A DNA stretch of 64,000 bases from Burkholderiaceae bacterium (GCA_024235995.1 JACKLI010000001.1:3410001-3474000), one strand, 5' to 3'; positions 8,759-17,896 are shown, counted from the first letter of the stretch. Numbers and translations: made by a program. The notes: a model not told the origin generated them from the sequence alone.

Positions 8759-9247
8759 TCAACCCGAAATGAAGCTCGGCCAGACCTGCATCTGCAGGTT
8801 GAGCCCCCAGACAAAGACCACCCAGCTGCCGGCCGCCAGGACGATGGCCAGGATGATCACCTCCTTGAGCTTGAACTCGGGGCCGGCGTAGGCCGACACC
8901 AGGGTCAGCACGATGATGCCCACCATCACGCCCAGCGCCGGAATCCCCAGCGCGGGCAGGCCGCCCAGCAGGATGCCGAACAGGAAGTTGGCCAGGATGA
9001 TGTAGATCAGCGGCTTCCAGGCCCACTTGCCGATCGGGTCGCCGTCGATGGTCTCGACCACCAGCGCGCGGAACATGATGATGGCGCCGAGGATGGCCAG
9101 CAGGCCGCCCACCAGCAGCGGGAAGTAGCCCGGGCCCATGCGGGCCGCGTCGCCGATGGTGTAGTTGAAGGCCCCGATGGCGAAGCCGCCGCCGATGACC
9201 AGGTACAGCAGTCCGGCGAAGAAGTCCTTTTGACTCTTGATGCGCAC
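8759..9247 (-). CDS. tctB: Tripartite tricarboxylate transporter small membrane subunit TctB
   Basis: A 162-residue protein with four hydrophobic helices, the usual size for TctB, the small membrane partner of TctA. The first helix follows KSQKDFFAGLLYLVIGG, a typical TctB start. The start is GTG at 9247, with AGGAG seven bases upstream on the minus strand; the nearby ATG at 9254 is out of frame. It is the first gene of the tctBA operon. The 136-base gap to the upstream gspE-like stop holds its promoter region. Confidence 0.88.
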   Translation of the reverse strand: MRIKSQKDFFAGLLYLVIGGGFAIGAFNYTIGDAARMGPGYFPLLVGGLLAILGAIIMFRALVVETIDGDPIGKWAWKPLIYIILANFLFGILLGGLPALGIPALGVMVGIIVLTLVSAYAGPEFKLKEVIILAIVLAAGSWVVFVWGLNLQMQVWPSFISG

Positions 9248-9383
9248 GCGTCATCTCCTGAAGTGACAAGACAACGCGCATTGTTCCCGGCCCGCCGCGG
9301 CCGATCCATGTGGATACCACCTACCCCGCCTAGGGATTACCCCAAAGACGTTTGCCCTTCGTACTCCGGGCTGCAGGCCCGCT

Positions 9384-11183
9384 TCATTGCAGCGGCGGCG
9401 TGGCCGCGATCACCTCGGCCAGCGTGGTCAGCCCGTCGGCCGCGCGCAGCGCGCCGGCCAGGCGCAGCGGGCGCATGCCGTCGGCCACCGCCTGCTTGCG
9501 CAGCGCGGCCAGGTCCACGTCGCCGCGCACCTGGGCGCGAAAGGCGTCGCTCACCGCCAGCAGCTCGTAGATGCCCATGCGCCCGCGGTAGCCGGTCATG
9601 CGGCATTCGACGCAGCCCACCGCCTGGTACGGGCGGTAGTTGCCCTTGTTGATCTTCCAGGGCCGCACGGCCTCGGCCAGCAGCGCGGTGCTGGCCTCGT
9701 CGTCCACCCGCTTGCACAGCGGGCACAGCGTGCGCACCAGGCGCTGCGCCAGCACGCCCAGCAGCGTGGCGCCCAGCAGGTAGGGCGGCACGCCCAGCTC
9801 CATCAGCCGCGTGAAGGCCGAGGGCGCGTCGTTGGTGTGCAGGGTGCTGAACACCAGGTGGCCGGTGAGCGCGGCCTGCACCGCCATCTCGGCCGTCTCC
9901 AGGTCGCGGATCTCGCCGATCATGATGATGTCCGGGTCCTGGCGCATCAGCGCGCGCACGCCCTCGGCAAAGCCGAAGTCCAGCTGCGGCTGCACCTGGG
10001 TCTGGTTCAGGCGCGGGTCGATGTTCTCGATCGGGTCCTCGATGGTGCTGACGTTGACCTCCTCGGTGGCCACGCGCCGCAGCGTGGAGTACAGCGTGGT
10101 GGTCTTGCCCGAGCCGGTGGGCCCGGTCACCAGGATGATGCCGTTGGGCCGCGCCACCAGCTGCTCCCAGCGCTCGGCGTCGTGCGGGGTGAAGCCCAGC
10201 GCCGCCAGGTCCTTGACGGCGGTCTCGGGGTCGAAGATGCGCATCACCAGCTTCTCGCCGAAGGCGGTGGGCAGGGTGGACAGGCGCATCTCGATCTCGT
10301 CGCCGGCGGGGTTGCGCGTCTTGATGCGCCCGTCCTGCGGGCGGCGGCGCTCGACCACGTCCATCCGCCCCAGCAGCTTGACGCGCGCGGTGATGGCGTT
10401 CATCACGCCCGGCGGCACCTGGTAGACCGGGTGCAGCACGCCGTCGATGCGAAAGCGGATCACGCCCTGCTCGCGCCGCGGCTCCAGATGGATGTCGCTG
10501 GCGCGCTGGTTGAAGGCGTACTGCCACAGCCAGTCCACCACCTGGATCACGCCCTGGTCGTTGGCGTCCAGCTGGCGGCCGGCGCGGCCCAGCTCCACCA
10601 GCTGCTCGAAGCTGGCGCCGGCGGCCGCGCCGCCGCTTCTTTGCGCCGCGCGCACCGACTTGGCCAGGGCGAAGAACTCGGCCGTGTAGCGCCGGATGTC
10701 GGCCGGGCTGGCCACCACGCAGCGCACCGGGCGGCGCGCCTGGCGCTCCACCTCGCCCACCCAGTCGGCGATGAAGGGCTCGCTGGTGGCCACCACCACC
10801 TCGGTGGCGCTGGCCTGCACCGGCAGCACCTTGTGGCGCTCGGCGTAGCTGGCGCTCATGGTGTCGGCCACCTTGCCGGCGTCCACCTTGAGCGGGTCGA
10901 TGCGCAGGTACTGCAGTCCGGCGCGGCCGGCCAGAAAGCGCGTCAGCTCCTCGATGTCCAGCGCCGCGCCGTCGCCGGCGCGCGCCACGCCGACGCTGGC
11001 CAGGCGCTCCAGCGCGGACTGCGCGCTTTCGGCCTGCGAGCAGCGCCGCGCGGTGCGCTCGGCCTCCTCGGCGGTGATCACGCCGTCCTCGTGCAGCCAC
11101 TGCAGCAGCAGGTGCCAGGGTACCGGCCCCTGGTGGCGCGGTGCCAGGGCTTCGAGCGGCGCGGGGCGGGAGTGTTTTTTCAT
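9384..11183 (-). CDS. GspE/PulE-type secretion ATPase
   Basis: A 599-residue cytoplasmic hexameric ATPase of the type II secretion / type IV pilus family. An N-terminal MshE_N-like region (about residues 60-170) precedes the ATPase core. The Walker A motif is GPTGSGKTTTLYS, the Asp box contains IEDPIENIDPRLNQ, the Walker B is DPDIIMIGEIRD, and the His box is TGHLVFSTLHTND. A tetracysteine zinc module (CPLC and CVEC) follows, as in GspE and PilB. No pilin, pseudopilin or secretin genes are nearby, so it is an orphan, unlike complete gsp or pil clusters. It overlaps the upstream spermidine-synthase-like gene by four bases, so the two are translated together. Confidence 0.9.
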   Translation of the reverse strand: MKKHSRPAPLEALAPRHQGPVPWHLLLQWLHEDGVITAEEAERTARRCSQAESAQSALERLASVGVARAGDGAALDIEELTRFLAGRAGLQYLRIDPLKVDAGKVADTMSASYAERHKVLPVQASATEVVVATSEPFIADWVGEVERQARRPVRCVVASPADIRRYTAEFFALAKSVRAAQRSGGAAAGASFEQLVELGRAGRQLDANDQGVIQVVDWLWQYAFNQRASDIHLEPRREQGVIRFRIDGVLHPVYQVPPGVMNAITARVKLLGRMDVVERRRPQDGRIKTRNPAGDEIEMRLSTLPTAFGEKLVMRIFDPETAVKDLAALGFTPHDAERWEQLVARPNGIILVTGPTGSGKTTTLYSTLRRVATEEVNVSTIEDPIENIDPRLNQTQVQPQLDFGFAEGVRALMRQDPDIIMIGEIRDLETAEMAVQAALTGHLVFSTLHTNDAPSAFTRLMELGVPPYLLGATLLGVLAQRLVRTLCPLCKRVDDEASTALLAEAVRPWKINKGNYRPYQAVGCVECRMTGYRGRMGIYELLAVSDAFRAQVRGDVDLAALRKQAVADGMRPLRLAGALRAADGLTTLAEVIAATPPLQ

Positions 11184-11935
11184 TTTTCAAGGGCCTTGAA
11201 CACGCGCAGCCACTTGCGCGCCGGCAGCCCCCAGCGCGCCTCCACGGCCTCGGCCTGCGCCTGCAGCGCCGCGCGCTTGGGGCGCGTGGGCGTGCGCTGC
11301 GCCAGCACCACGGCATTGCCCTCGCGCGTGGGCTTGAAGGCCCACACCGCGCGCACGCCAAAGGCCTCGGCGATGCGCGCCAGGCTGCGCTCGAAGCTGG
11401 CCGCGCGGCCGAACAGGTTCACCGTCATGCAGCCGTCGGCGGTCAGCAGGCGACGGCAGGCGGCGTAGAACTCGGCGCTGTCGAGCACCGGCGCGGCCGC
11501 GTCGTCGTCGTACAGGTCCACCGCCAGCGCGTCCACCGTGCCCCACCACTCGCCGCGCTCGATCTCCTGCGCCGCGTCGGCAATCACCACGCGCAGGCGC
11601 TCGTCGTCCGGCGGCAGCTTGAACCAGGCGCGGCAGACGTCGGCCACGCGCGGGTTCAGCTCCACCACCGTGCAGGTCATTCTCAGTTTTTTGTAGCAGA
11701 ACTTGGTGATGGCGCCCGCGCCCAAGCCCAATTGCATGGCATGGCGCCCGGCCACCGAGGCCGGCGGCACGAACAGCAGCCAGGCCATCATGCGCTGCAC
11801 GTACTCCAGCTCGATGTCGAACGGCGCGTCGATGCGCATCGCGCCCTGGATCCACTCGGTGCCCAGGTGCAGGCAGCGCACGCCGCCGCCCTCGGACAGG
11901 TTGACTTCGCTGGGCAGGGGCGTGCTTGATTTCAC
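11180..11935 (-). CDS. Spermidine synthase-like methyltransferase-fold protein
   Basis: A 251-residue Rossmann-fold protein of the spermine/spermidine synthase family. The nucleotide-type loop is QLGLGAGAITKF; VVELNPRVADVCRAWF follows, and then the DALAVDLYDDD segment that corresponds to the catalytic Asp region of aminopropyltransferases. The family also contains many members with no proven polyamine role, and pairing with a secretion ATPase rather than speD argues against a simple assignment. The stop overlaps the start of the gspE-like gene by four bases. The start at 11935 is divergent from mscS, with 78 bases between. Confidence 0.75.
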   Translation of the reverse strand: MKSSTPLPSEVNLSEGGGVRCLHLGTEWIQGAMRIDAPFDIELEYVQRMMAWLLFVPPASVAGRHAMQLGLGAGAITKFCYKKLRMTCTVVELNPRVADVCRAWFKLPPDDERLRVVIADAAQEIERGEWWGTVDALAVDLYDDDAAAPVLDSAEFYAACRRLLTADGCMTVNLFGRAASFERSLARIAEAFGVRAVWAFKPTREGNAVVLAQRTPTRPKRAALQAQAEAVEARWGLPARKWLRVFKALEK

Positions 11936-12013
11936 GCTCCAAGCGTATCACCTGGGGCGGCGCGCCCGGCTGCCGCGCTATGCTGAACACTACCTTTTTT
12001 GCCTTCATTCATC

Positions 12014-12835
12014 ATGAACACCCAAGACATCTGGCACTTCATCACCACCCAGGGCGCGGAGCTGGGCATCAAGCTGGCGACGGCCATCGTCGCCTGGATC
12101 GTCGGCCGCTGGCTGATCGCCCTGGCCGTGGGCCTGCTGGGCAAGGTGTTCGAGCGCGGCGGGCGCATCGACGCCACGCTGGCGCACTACCTCAAGTCGG
12201 TGATCTCGGTGCTGCTCAACATCGTCCTGATCCTGGCGATCCTGGACATCTTCGGCGTCAAGACCACCTCGTTCGCCGCCCTGCTGGCCGGCGCCGGCCT
12301 GGCCATCGGCGCGGCCTGGAGCGGCATGCTGGGCAACTTCGCCGCCGGCATCTTCATGCAGGTGCTGCGGCCCTACAAGGTGGGCGACTTCATCAGCGCC
12401 GGCGGCGTGGCGGGCACGGTGAAAGAGCTGGGCCTGTTCGCCACCACCATCGTCACCCCCGACAACGTGCTGACCGTGGTGGGCAACGGCAAGGTGTTCG
12501 GCGACAACATCCAGAACTACAGCGCCCTGCCCGTGCGCCGGGTGGACTGCGTGGCCAAGGTGGCCAACAGCGTCGACCCGCTGGACGCCATCGCGCGGCT
12601 CAAGCCCGCCATCGCCGCCATCCCCAACGTGGCGCCAAGCCCGGCGCCCGACATCGAGATCCTGGAGTTCACGCCCGAAGGCCCCAAGCTGTGCGTGCGC
12701 CCCTACACCCACACCGACCATTACTGGCAGGTCTACTTCGACACCCACAAGGCCATCGTGCAGACCTTCGGCAGCGCCGGCTACCCGGTGCCCGAAACCC
12801 CGCTGGCCTATCGCGGCACGCCGGGCAAGGTTTGA
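12014..12835 (+). CDS. mscS: Small-conductance mechanosensitive channel, MscS family
   Basis: A 273-residue inner-membrane channel that releases solutes during osmotic downshock. Three hydrophobic segments precede the glycine/alanine-rich pore helix (TSFAALLAGAGLAIGAAWSG, then MLGNFAAGIFM). A cytoplasmic beta domain with PYKVGDFISAGG and a C-terminal alpha/beta domain follow, as in E. coli MscS. Start: the ATG at 12014 (MNTQDIW) is preferred; a TTG five codons upstream is in frame but lacks support. It is convergent with glmM, with a dispersed repeat copy between the stops. Confidence 0.92.
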   Translation: MNTQDIWHFITTQGAELGIKLATAIVAWIVGRWLIALAVGLLGKVFERGGRIDATLAHYLKSVISVLLNIVLILAILDIFGVKTTSFAALLAGAGLAIGAAWSGMLGNFAAGIFMQVLRPYKVGDFISAGGVAGTVKELGLFATTIVTPDNVLTVVGNGKVFGDNIQNYSALPVRRVDCVAKVANSVDPLDAIARLKPAIAAIPNVAPSPAPDIEILEFTPEGPKLCVRPYTHTDHYWQVYFDTHKAIVQTFGSAGYPVPETPLAYRGTPGKV

Positions 12836-12892
12836 ATCAAATCAGGCCGCAGTCCGCATCCATCAACCGCGATCAGCTCCGTATTTGATAGT
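12836..12892 (-). repeat. Dispersed short repeat, copy between mscS and glmM
   Basis: On the minus strand the element reads ACTATCAAATACGG then AGCTG, 13 bases, and GATGCGG. It then ends in an A/T-rich GATTTGATTCA tail. It fills the space between the convergent mscS and glmM stops. Confidence 0.75.
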
Positions 12893-12900
12893 GTTTGGAC

Positions 12901-14244
12901 TCAAGCTGCCGCCGCCGCCAGGCGCTCGGCACTGCGGCGCGCCAGTTCGCCATCCACGGCCTCGACCATCACGCGCAGCAGCGGCTCGGTGCCGCTGGCG
13001 CGGATCAGCACGCGGCCGCGCTCGCCCAGCTCGGCCTGCACGGCGGCCGTCTCGGCCTTCAGCCGGGCGTTGGCCTGCCAGTCGGCGCCCGGCTGCAGGC
13101 GCACGTTGATCAGCACCTGGGGAAACAGCGGCACGCCGGCCAGCAGCTCGGCCAGCCCGCGGCCCTGCTGCACGCAGGCCTGCAGCACCTGCAGCGCGCT
13201 GACCAAGCCGTCGCCCGTGCTGTGCTGGTCCAGCACCAGCAGGTGGCCCGAGCCTTCGCCGCCCAGCAGCCAGCCGCGCCGGTTCAGCTCCTCCAGCACG
13301 TAGCGGTCGCCCACCTTGGCGCGCACGAAGTCGAAGCCGCGCCGGCGCAGCGCCTGCTCCACCGCCAGGTTGGTCATCAGGGTGCCGACCACGCCGGCCA
13401 GCGGGCCGCCGGGCACGCCCCCGGCGCGCGCCAGGCGGTTGGCGGCCAGCACGTACAGCAGCTCGTCGCCGTTGAACAGGCGCCCGCCGGCGTCGACCAT
13501 CTGCAGCCGGTCGGCGTCGCCGTCCAGCGCGATGCCGTAGTCGGCGCGATGGGCGCGCACGGCATGCGCCAGCGCCTCGGGGTGGGTGGCGCCCACGCCG
13601 TCGTTGATGTTCAGGCCGTCGGGCGCGCAGCCGATGGCCACCACGTCGGCGCCCAGCTCGTGGAACACCATCGGCGCGATCTGGTAGGCCGCGCCGTGCG
13701 CCGCGTCCACCACGATCTTCAGGCCGCGCAGGCTGAGCGCGTGGCTGAAGGTGCTCTTGCAGAACTCGATGTAGCGGCCCGCCGCGTCGTCCAGCCGGCG
13801 CGCGCGCCCCAGGCCGGCCGAGTCGACCCACTGCGGCGGCTCGGCCAGGGCGGCCTCGACGGCCTGCTCCCAGGCGTCGGGCAGCTTGGCGCCCTGCGCG
13901 TCGAAGAACTTGATGCCGTTGTCGGGATAGGGGTTGTGGCTGGCGCTGATGACCACGCCCAGGCTGGCGCGCTGCGCGCGCGTGAGGTAGGCCACGGCGG
14001 GCGTGGGCACCGGGCCCAGCAGCATCACGCCGGCGCCGGCCGAGATCAGGCCGGACTCGAGCGCGCTCTCCAGCATGTAGCCCGAGATGCGCGTGTCCTT
14101 GCCGATCAGCACCAGCGGGCTGGCGTCGGCGGCCTTGAGCACGCGGCCCACGGCATGGCCCAGGCGCAGCGCGAAGTCGGGCGTGATGGGCTCCTGCCCC
14201 ACGGTGCCGCGGATGCCGTCGGTGCCGAAGTAGTGGCGTGCCAT
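12901..14244 (-). CDS. glmM: Phosphoglucosamine mutase
   Basis: Interconverts glucosamine-6-phosphate and glucosamine-1-phosphate for UDP-GlcNAc and hence peptidoglycan and LPS synthesis; cytoplasmic. The 447-residue length is standard. The N-terminus YFGTDGIRGTVG, the phosphoserine loop SASHNPYPDNG near residue 101, the metal-binding DGDADR and the C-terminal phosphate-binding RASGTEPLLRVMVEA are all intact. In many relatives glmM follows folP and ftsH; here it starts after a short gap from queF on the same strand. Confidence 0.96.
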   Translation of the reverse strand: MARHYFGTDGIRGTVGQEPITPDFALRLGHAVGRVLKAADASPLVLIGKDTRISGYMLESALESGLISAGAGVMLLGPVPTPAVAYLTRAQRASLGVVISASHNPYPDNGIKFFDAQGAKLPDAWEQAVEAALAEPPQWVDSAGLGRARRLDDAAGRYIEFCKSTFSHALSLRGLKIVVDAAHGAAYQIAPMVFHELGADVVAIGCAPDGLNINDGVGATHPEALAHAVRAHRADYGIALDGDADRLQMVDAGGRLFNGDELLYVLAANRLARAGGVPGGPLAGVVGTLMTNLAVEQALRRRGFDFVRAKVGDRYVLEELNRRGWLLGGEGSGHLLVLDQHSTGDGLVSALQVLQACVQQGRGLAELLAGVPLFPQVLINVRLQPGADWQANARLKAETAAVQAELGERGRVLIRASGTEPLLRVMVEAVDGELARRSAERLAAAAA

Positions 14245-14326
14245 GGTGTTCTCCCTGCTTGTTCGATGGCTGGAAAATTCTATTGAAACGATAGCATCCG
14301 AGGCATGAAGGGTGCCGGCAAACGCC

Positions 14327-15187
14327 TCATTGTCTTGCGGTCCGCAAGTTTTTCGGCAGCGCGCCGGGGTGGCTGGTGCGCCAGGGGTTGATGTCCAGCC
14401 CGCCGCGGCGGGTGTAGCGCGCGTACACCGTCAGCTGCGTGGGGCGGCAGCGCTGCCAGATGTCCATGAACATGCGCTCGACGCAGTGCTCGTGAAAGTC
14501 GTTGTGGCGGCGAAAGCTGACGATGTAGCGCAGCAGGCCCGCCTGCTCGATCTGCGGGCCGGCGTAGCGGATCTGCACGCTGCCCCAGTCGGGCTGGCCG
14601 GTGACGGGGCAGTTGCTCTTGAGCAGCCGGCTGGTGAGCGTCTCCTCCACCGGCTGTTCGTCGAAGGCGGCGCCCAGCAGCTCGGGCGCGGGCTGGCCGT
14701 GCGTGCACTCCAGGTCCAGCCGGTCCAGGTTGACGCCGTCCAGCTCGTGGATCGGCTCGCGGTCGAAGTCCTCGGGCGCGATCAGGCGCACCGCCGCGCG
14801 CGCGCGCACGGCCTCGCCCGTCCACACGGCGGCGCTGACGTCGGCCTCGATGCGCGCGCGCACCTCGGCGGCGTCGGCAAACACGGTGCCGTTGAAGCTG
14901 TTCAGGTACAGCTTGAAGGACTTGCTCTCGACGATGTGCGTGCTCTCGCAGGGCACCAGGATGTGGGCGATGGCCAGCTGCGGCTTGCCGCGCGCGTTCA
15001 GCCACGACAGTTCGTAGGCGGTCCACCAGTCGGCGCCGAAAAAGCGCGGCTGGCCGACGATGCCCAGGCGCTCGCGCTGCGGCGCGCGGGCGATGGGGTA
15101 CAGCAGGGACGGGTCGTACTGGTCGACGTAGGCCGTGGGCTTGCCCAGGGCGCTGCCCTCGGGGGTTGCGGATGCGGGGGGGTTCAT
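14327..15187 (-). CDS. queF: NADPH-dependent 7-cyano-7-deazaguanine reductase
   Basis: Reduces preQ0 to preQ1 in queuosine tRNA modification; cytoplasmic. At 286 residues it is the long, two-domain (E. coli-type) QueF. The motif ESKSFKLYLNS is the QueF signature, and the active-site Cys is in LLKSNCPVTGQPDWG. FRRHNDFHEHCVERMF carries further conserved residues. The ATG at 15187 (MNPPAS) is preferred over 15205, which would overlap the alpha/beta hydrolase stop. It lies downstream of that hydrolase on the same strand. Confidence 0.95.
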   Translation of the reverse strand: MNPPASATPEGSALGKPTAYVDQYDPSLLYPIARAPQRERLGIVGQPRFFGADWWTAYELSWLNARGKPQLAIAHILVPCESTHIVESKSFKLYLNSFNGTVFADAAEVRARIEADVSAAVWTGEAVRARAAVRLIAPEDFDREPIHELDGVNLDRLDLECTHGQPAPELLGAAFDEQPVEETLTSRLLKSNCPVTGQPDWGSVQIRYAGPQIEQAGLLRYIVSFRRHNDFHEHCVERMFMDIWQRCRPTQLTVYARYTRRGGLDINPWRTSHPGALPKNLRTARQ

Positions 15188-15201
15188 GCGGCGGGCCGGT
15201 A

Positions 15202-16083
15202 TCAAGGGTTACGCGCAAAGTGTGCCAGCAGCAGCGGCAGCAGTTGCGGCACCACGCTGGCGGGCAGGTCGTGCCCCATGCCGTCGATGACCTCCAGCCG
15301 CGCGCCAGGGATGCGCCGCGCCGTGTCCTGGCCGCAGGGCAGCGGCACCAGCGGGTCATCGCGGCCATGGACCACCAGGGTGGGCGTGGCGATGCGCGCC
15401 AGCAGCGCGGCGCGGGTGTCGTCGGCCATGATGGCCAGCAGCTGCCGCAGCACGCCTCGCGGGTGGTAGGCACGGCTGAGGGCCGCGCCCACGCGCGCGC
15501 GCAACTCGTCCTCGGGCACCACGAAGCCGGGCCCGCCGATGAGCCGAAAGAACCGCACCGAATGCGCCAGCATGGCCTGCCGGTCACCGGCGGGCGGGCG
15601 CGTCAGCATGGCGTGCGCCACCTCGTGCGTGGGGCCGGGCAGGCCGCGCGCGCCGCTGCTGCTCATCGCGCTGGTCAGGCTCAGCAGGCGCTCGGGCGCG
15701 GCCATCGCCATGCGCTGGGCGATCATGCCGCCCATGCTGGCGCCCAGCACGTGCGCCCGCGCCACGCCCAGCGCATCCAGCACGCCCAGTGCGTCCTGCG
15801 CCATGTCGCCCAGGGTGTAGGGCGCGTTCACGCGCAAGCCCAGGCGCTGGCTCAGCATGGCCCAGGGCAGGTTGGGCAGGTGCAGCTCGTCAAAGATGCG
15901 CGACAGGCCCGCATCGCGGTTGTCGTGGCGAATCACGCGGTAGCCGGCCTGCGCCAGCCCGCGCACCAGCGTGTCGGGCCAGGCGATGAGCTGCATGCCC
16001 AGGCCCATCACCAGCAGCACGGCGGGGCCGGAGCCGCCGCTGTCCTCGACCTCGATGGGGATGCCGTTGGCCTGGACCTGCAT
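15202..16083 (-). CDS. Alpha/beta hydrolase
   Basis: A 293-residue alpha/beta-hydrolase-fold enzyme. The oxyanion region is LLVMGLGMQLIAWPD, the nucleophile elbow GASMGGM holds the catalytic Ser, and the C-terminal HGRDDPLVP and GMGHDLP supply the acid and the His. The lid sequence with PGPTHEVAHAM resembles proteins annotated as lipases or esterases of the MhpC/EstB type; the substrate is unknown. Its start directly abuts the stop of the 2OG-Fe(II) oxygenase gene upstream, so translation is probably coupled. Confidence 0.85.
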   Translation of the reverse strand: MQVQANGIPIEVEDSGGSGPAVLLVMGLGMQLIAWPDTLVRGLAQAGYRVIRHDNRDAGLSRIFDELHLPNLPWAMLSQRLGLRVNAPYTLGDMAQDALGVLDALGVARAHVLGASMGGMIAQRMAMAAPERLLSLTSAMSSSGARGLPGPTHEVAHAMLTRPPAGDRQAMLAHSVRFFRLIGGPGFVVPEDELRARVGAALSRAYHPRGVLRQLLAIMADDTRAALLARIATPTLVVHGRDDPLVPLPCGQDTARRIPGARLEVIDGMGHDLPASVVPQLLPLLLAHFARNP

Positions 16084-16932
16084 TTACTCGAAGATCCGCT
16101 CGCGCAGCCACTTGGTGGCGATCCATTTCTCGCCCGCCAGCACCGGCGCGCCGCCGTGCAGGGTGCGCGTGCCGGGGTGCGGCCGCGCGTAGCTGAAGAA
16201 CACCGCGTTGCCGCGCTGGGGCGCCACGTTCAGCCCCGCGTCCGGAAAGGTGGTGGCGCCGCCGCGCTCGGGCTCGTTCAGGTAGATCACCACGGTGCCC
16301 ACGCGCTGGCCGCCGCGCCGCAGCAGGGTGGCGGTGCCGGGCTGGTCGGGGTCGAAGTAGTCGTAGTGCGGCTTGTATTCGGTGCCGGGCACGTAGCGCA
16401 GCACCTGCAGGCCCTCGCCGCGCTCCACCGGCCAGCGGACCAGGCGCGCGATGCGCGCCTCGATGCGCGCCACCAGATCGCTCTCGCCGCGCGTGAAGAA
16501 CATGCCCTGGCTGGTGCGATCGGCATTGACCTCCTGGCCGCCGGTCTGCGTGGCCACGGTGAGCGAGCGGCTCATGCGCGGTCGCGCGGCGGCCATCAGG
16601 GCCTCGCACTCGTCGTCGGACAGCAGGCCGCCCAGCATCACCACGCGCGGCGTGGCCATGGTGCCCAGCACCGCCACCGGGCGGTCGCCGCCATCCAGGT
16701 ACAGGGGCGCGCCGCTCAGGTCGGGCTCGGGCACCGGCACGGCGGGCGGCAGCGCCTGGGCCACCGCCTGTTCGTCCAGATGGGCGCGCAGCGTGCTTTC
16801 CATGGCCTCGATGGCGACGGCCTCGTCCCAGCCCGAGGCTTTCATCGCCTGCAGCACGGCCTCGGCGCCCTGTCCGGCCTGGGCCTGGGCGATGATCCAC
16901 TGGCGCAGTTCGGAAGTGATGGCCTGCGTCAT
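16084..16932 (-). CDS. 2OG-Fe(II) oxygenase, prolyl 4-hydroxylase-like
   Basis: A 282-residue non-heme iron, 2-oxoglutarate-dependent oxygenase. An N-terminal helical segment of about 60 residues precedes the P4Hc-type double-stranded beta-helix. Iron ligands are the His and Asp of KPHYDYFD and the distal His of TLHGGAPVL; the following EKWIATKW gives the Lys that binds 2-oxoglutarate. The start ATG at 16932 (MTQAIT) sits seven bases after the yaaA stop; an earlier ATG at 17010 would overlap yaaA. The natural substrate protein or small molecule is unknown. Confidence 0.85.
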   Translation of the reverse strand: MTQAITSELRQWIIAQAQAGQGAEAVLQAMKASGWDEAVAIEAMESTLRAHLDEQAVAQALPPAVPVPEPDLSGAPLYLDGGDRPVAVLGTMATPRVVMLGGLLSDDECEALMAAARPRMSRSLTVATQTGGQEVNADRTSQGMFFTRGESDLVARIEARIARLVRWPVERGEGLQVLRYVPGTEYKPHYDYFDPDQPGTATLLRRGGQRVGTVVIYLNEPERGGATTFPDAGLNVAPQRGNAVFFSYARPHPGTRTLHGGAPVLAGEKWIATKWLRERIFE

Positions 16933-16939
16933 GCGCGGC

Positions 16940-17713
16940 TCACGGTTGGCGGCGAAACACCAGCCGGTCGGCCTCCGACGCGGCCGGCGCAAAGGCGTAG
17001 CCGCCGCCATCGAAAGCCTGCAGCCGCTGGGGCGTGGCCGCCTTGTGCTGCGCCGCCCAGCGCGCCATCAGCCCGCGGGCGCGCTTGGCAAAGAAGCCGA
17101 TGACCTTGTACTGGCCGTCCTTGAAGTCCTCGAACACGCAGTCGATCACGCGGGCCTGCAGCACTTTGCGATCGACCGACTTGAAGTACTCCTGCGAGGC
17201 CAGGTTGACGACGATGGGCGATTTTTCATCGGCCAGCCGCTCGTTCAGGTATTCGGCGATGCGCGGGCCCCAGAACTGGTAGAGGTTGGCGCCGCGCGCC
17301 GTGGCCAGGCGCGTGCCCATCTCCAGCCGGTAGGGCTGCATGCGGTCCAGCGGGCGCAGCACGCCGTACAGGCCGCTCAGGATGCACACGTGCTGCTGCA
17401 GCCAGTCCAGCGCGGCGGGCGCCAGCGTGCGCGCCTGCAGGCCGTCGTACACGTCGCCGTTGAAGGCCAGCACGGCCGGGCGCGAATTGGCCGCCGTGAA
17501 GCGCGGGCTGAAGGCCGCGTAGCGCGCCACGTTCAGCCCGGCCAGCGCGTCGCTCAGGCTCATCAGCGAGGCGATCTGCTGGGGCGATTGCTGACGCAGC
17601 ACGGCGATCAGCTCGGCCGCCTGCGGTTTGAACAGCGCATCGGTGTGCGCCAGCCCGGGTGGTAACGGAGTTTCGTAGTCCAGCGCCTTGGCCGGAGACA
17701 GGAGGAAAAGCAT
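16940..17713 (-). CDS. yaaA: Peroxide stress protein YaaA
   Basis: A 257-residue YaaA/DUF328 protein; the E. coli homologue limits iron-driven DNA damage during peroxide stress. The N-terminus MLFLLSPAKALDYE, the central GLYGVLRPLDRMQPYRLEMG and the C-terminal VIGFFAKRARGLMARW are family hallmarks. It is first in a run of same-strand genes (yaaA, 2OG oxygenase, hydrolase, queF, glmM) with very short gaps. Confidence 0.93.
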   Translation of the reverse strand: MLFLLSPAKALDYETPLPPGLAHTDALFKPQAAELIAVLRQQSPQQIASLMSLSDALAGLNVARYAAFSPRFTAANSRPAVLAFNGDVYDGLQARTLAPAALDWLQQHVCILSGLYGVLRPLDRMQPYRLEMGTRLATARGANLYQFWGPRIAEYLNERLADEKSPIVVNLASQEYFKSVDRKVLQARVIDCVFEDFKDGQYKVIGFFAKRARGLMARWAAQHKAATPQRLQAFDGGGYAFAPAASEADRLVFRRQP

Positions 17714-17796
17714 GCGGCTGATTTTGTACCAGGATGAAGCGCAGGCCAGCTACGCATCCTTCAGCCCGGATCGAAAGGCCGCGGAGCAGGCCATGC

Positions 17797-17890
17797 CAGG
17801 GCACCCGTGGACGGGGTCCCCCCGTTCACTGGGTGCGCCCCCGGAAGGGGGGAGGCGAAGCGGAACGAAGTCCGCGCAGCCTGGGGGTGA
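17797..17890. repeat. GC-rich intergenic repeat with opposing G and C runs
   Basis: The 183-base gap between yaaA and bdhA holds a GC-rich element with runs CCCCCC, GCCCCCGGAAGGGGGG and CCTGGGGG and several short inverted repeats. I recall similar elements between genes in Comamonadaceae genomes; that is memory, not a search. It could fold into hairpins and act as a transcript end for the bdhA operon, but there is no clear T-run. No gene is visible here. Confidence 0.5.
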
Positions 17891-17896
17891 GCCTTT

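Noticed and set aside
9300..9350. A CCTAGG-centred operator upstream of tctB
   Set aside because: The stretch with TAGGGATTACCCC looks regulatory, but I cannot relate it to a known regulator or see a clear symmetric site, so it is not listed as a feature.
5780..9652. A 1290-residue plus-strand open frame
   Set aside because: It is a GC-driven shadow of the DUF3422 and tctAB genes on the other strand. Its translation is low-complexity (His, Gln, Arg and Ala rich) and matches no family.
14275..14300. A further dispersed-repeat copy upstream of glmM
   Set aside because: The lead TCTATTGAAACGAT followed by AGC resembles the family, but the GATGCGG block at the right spacing is missing.
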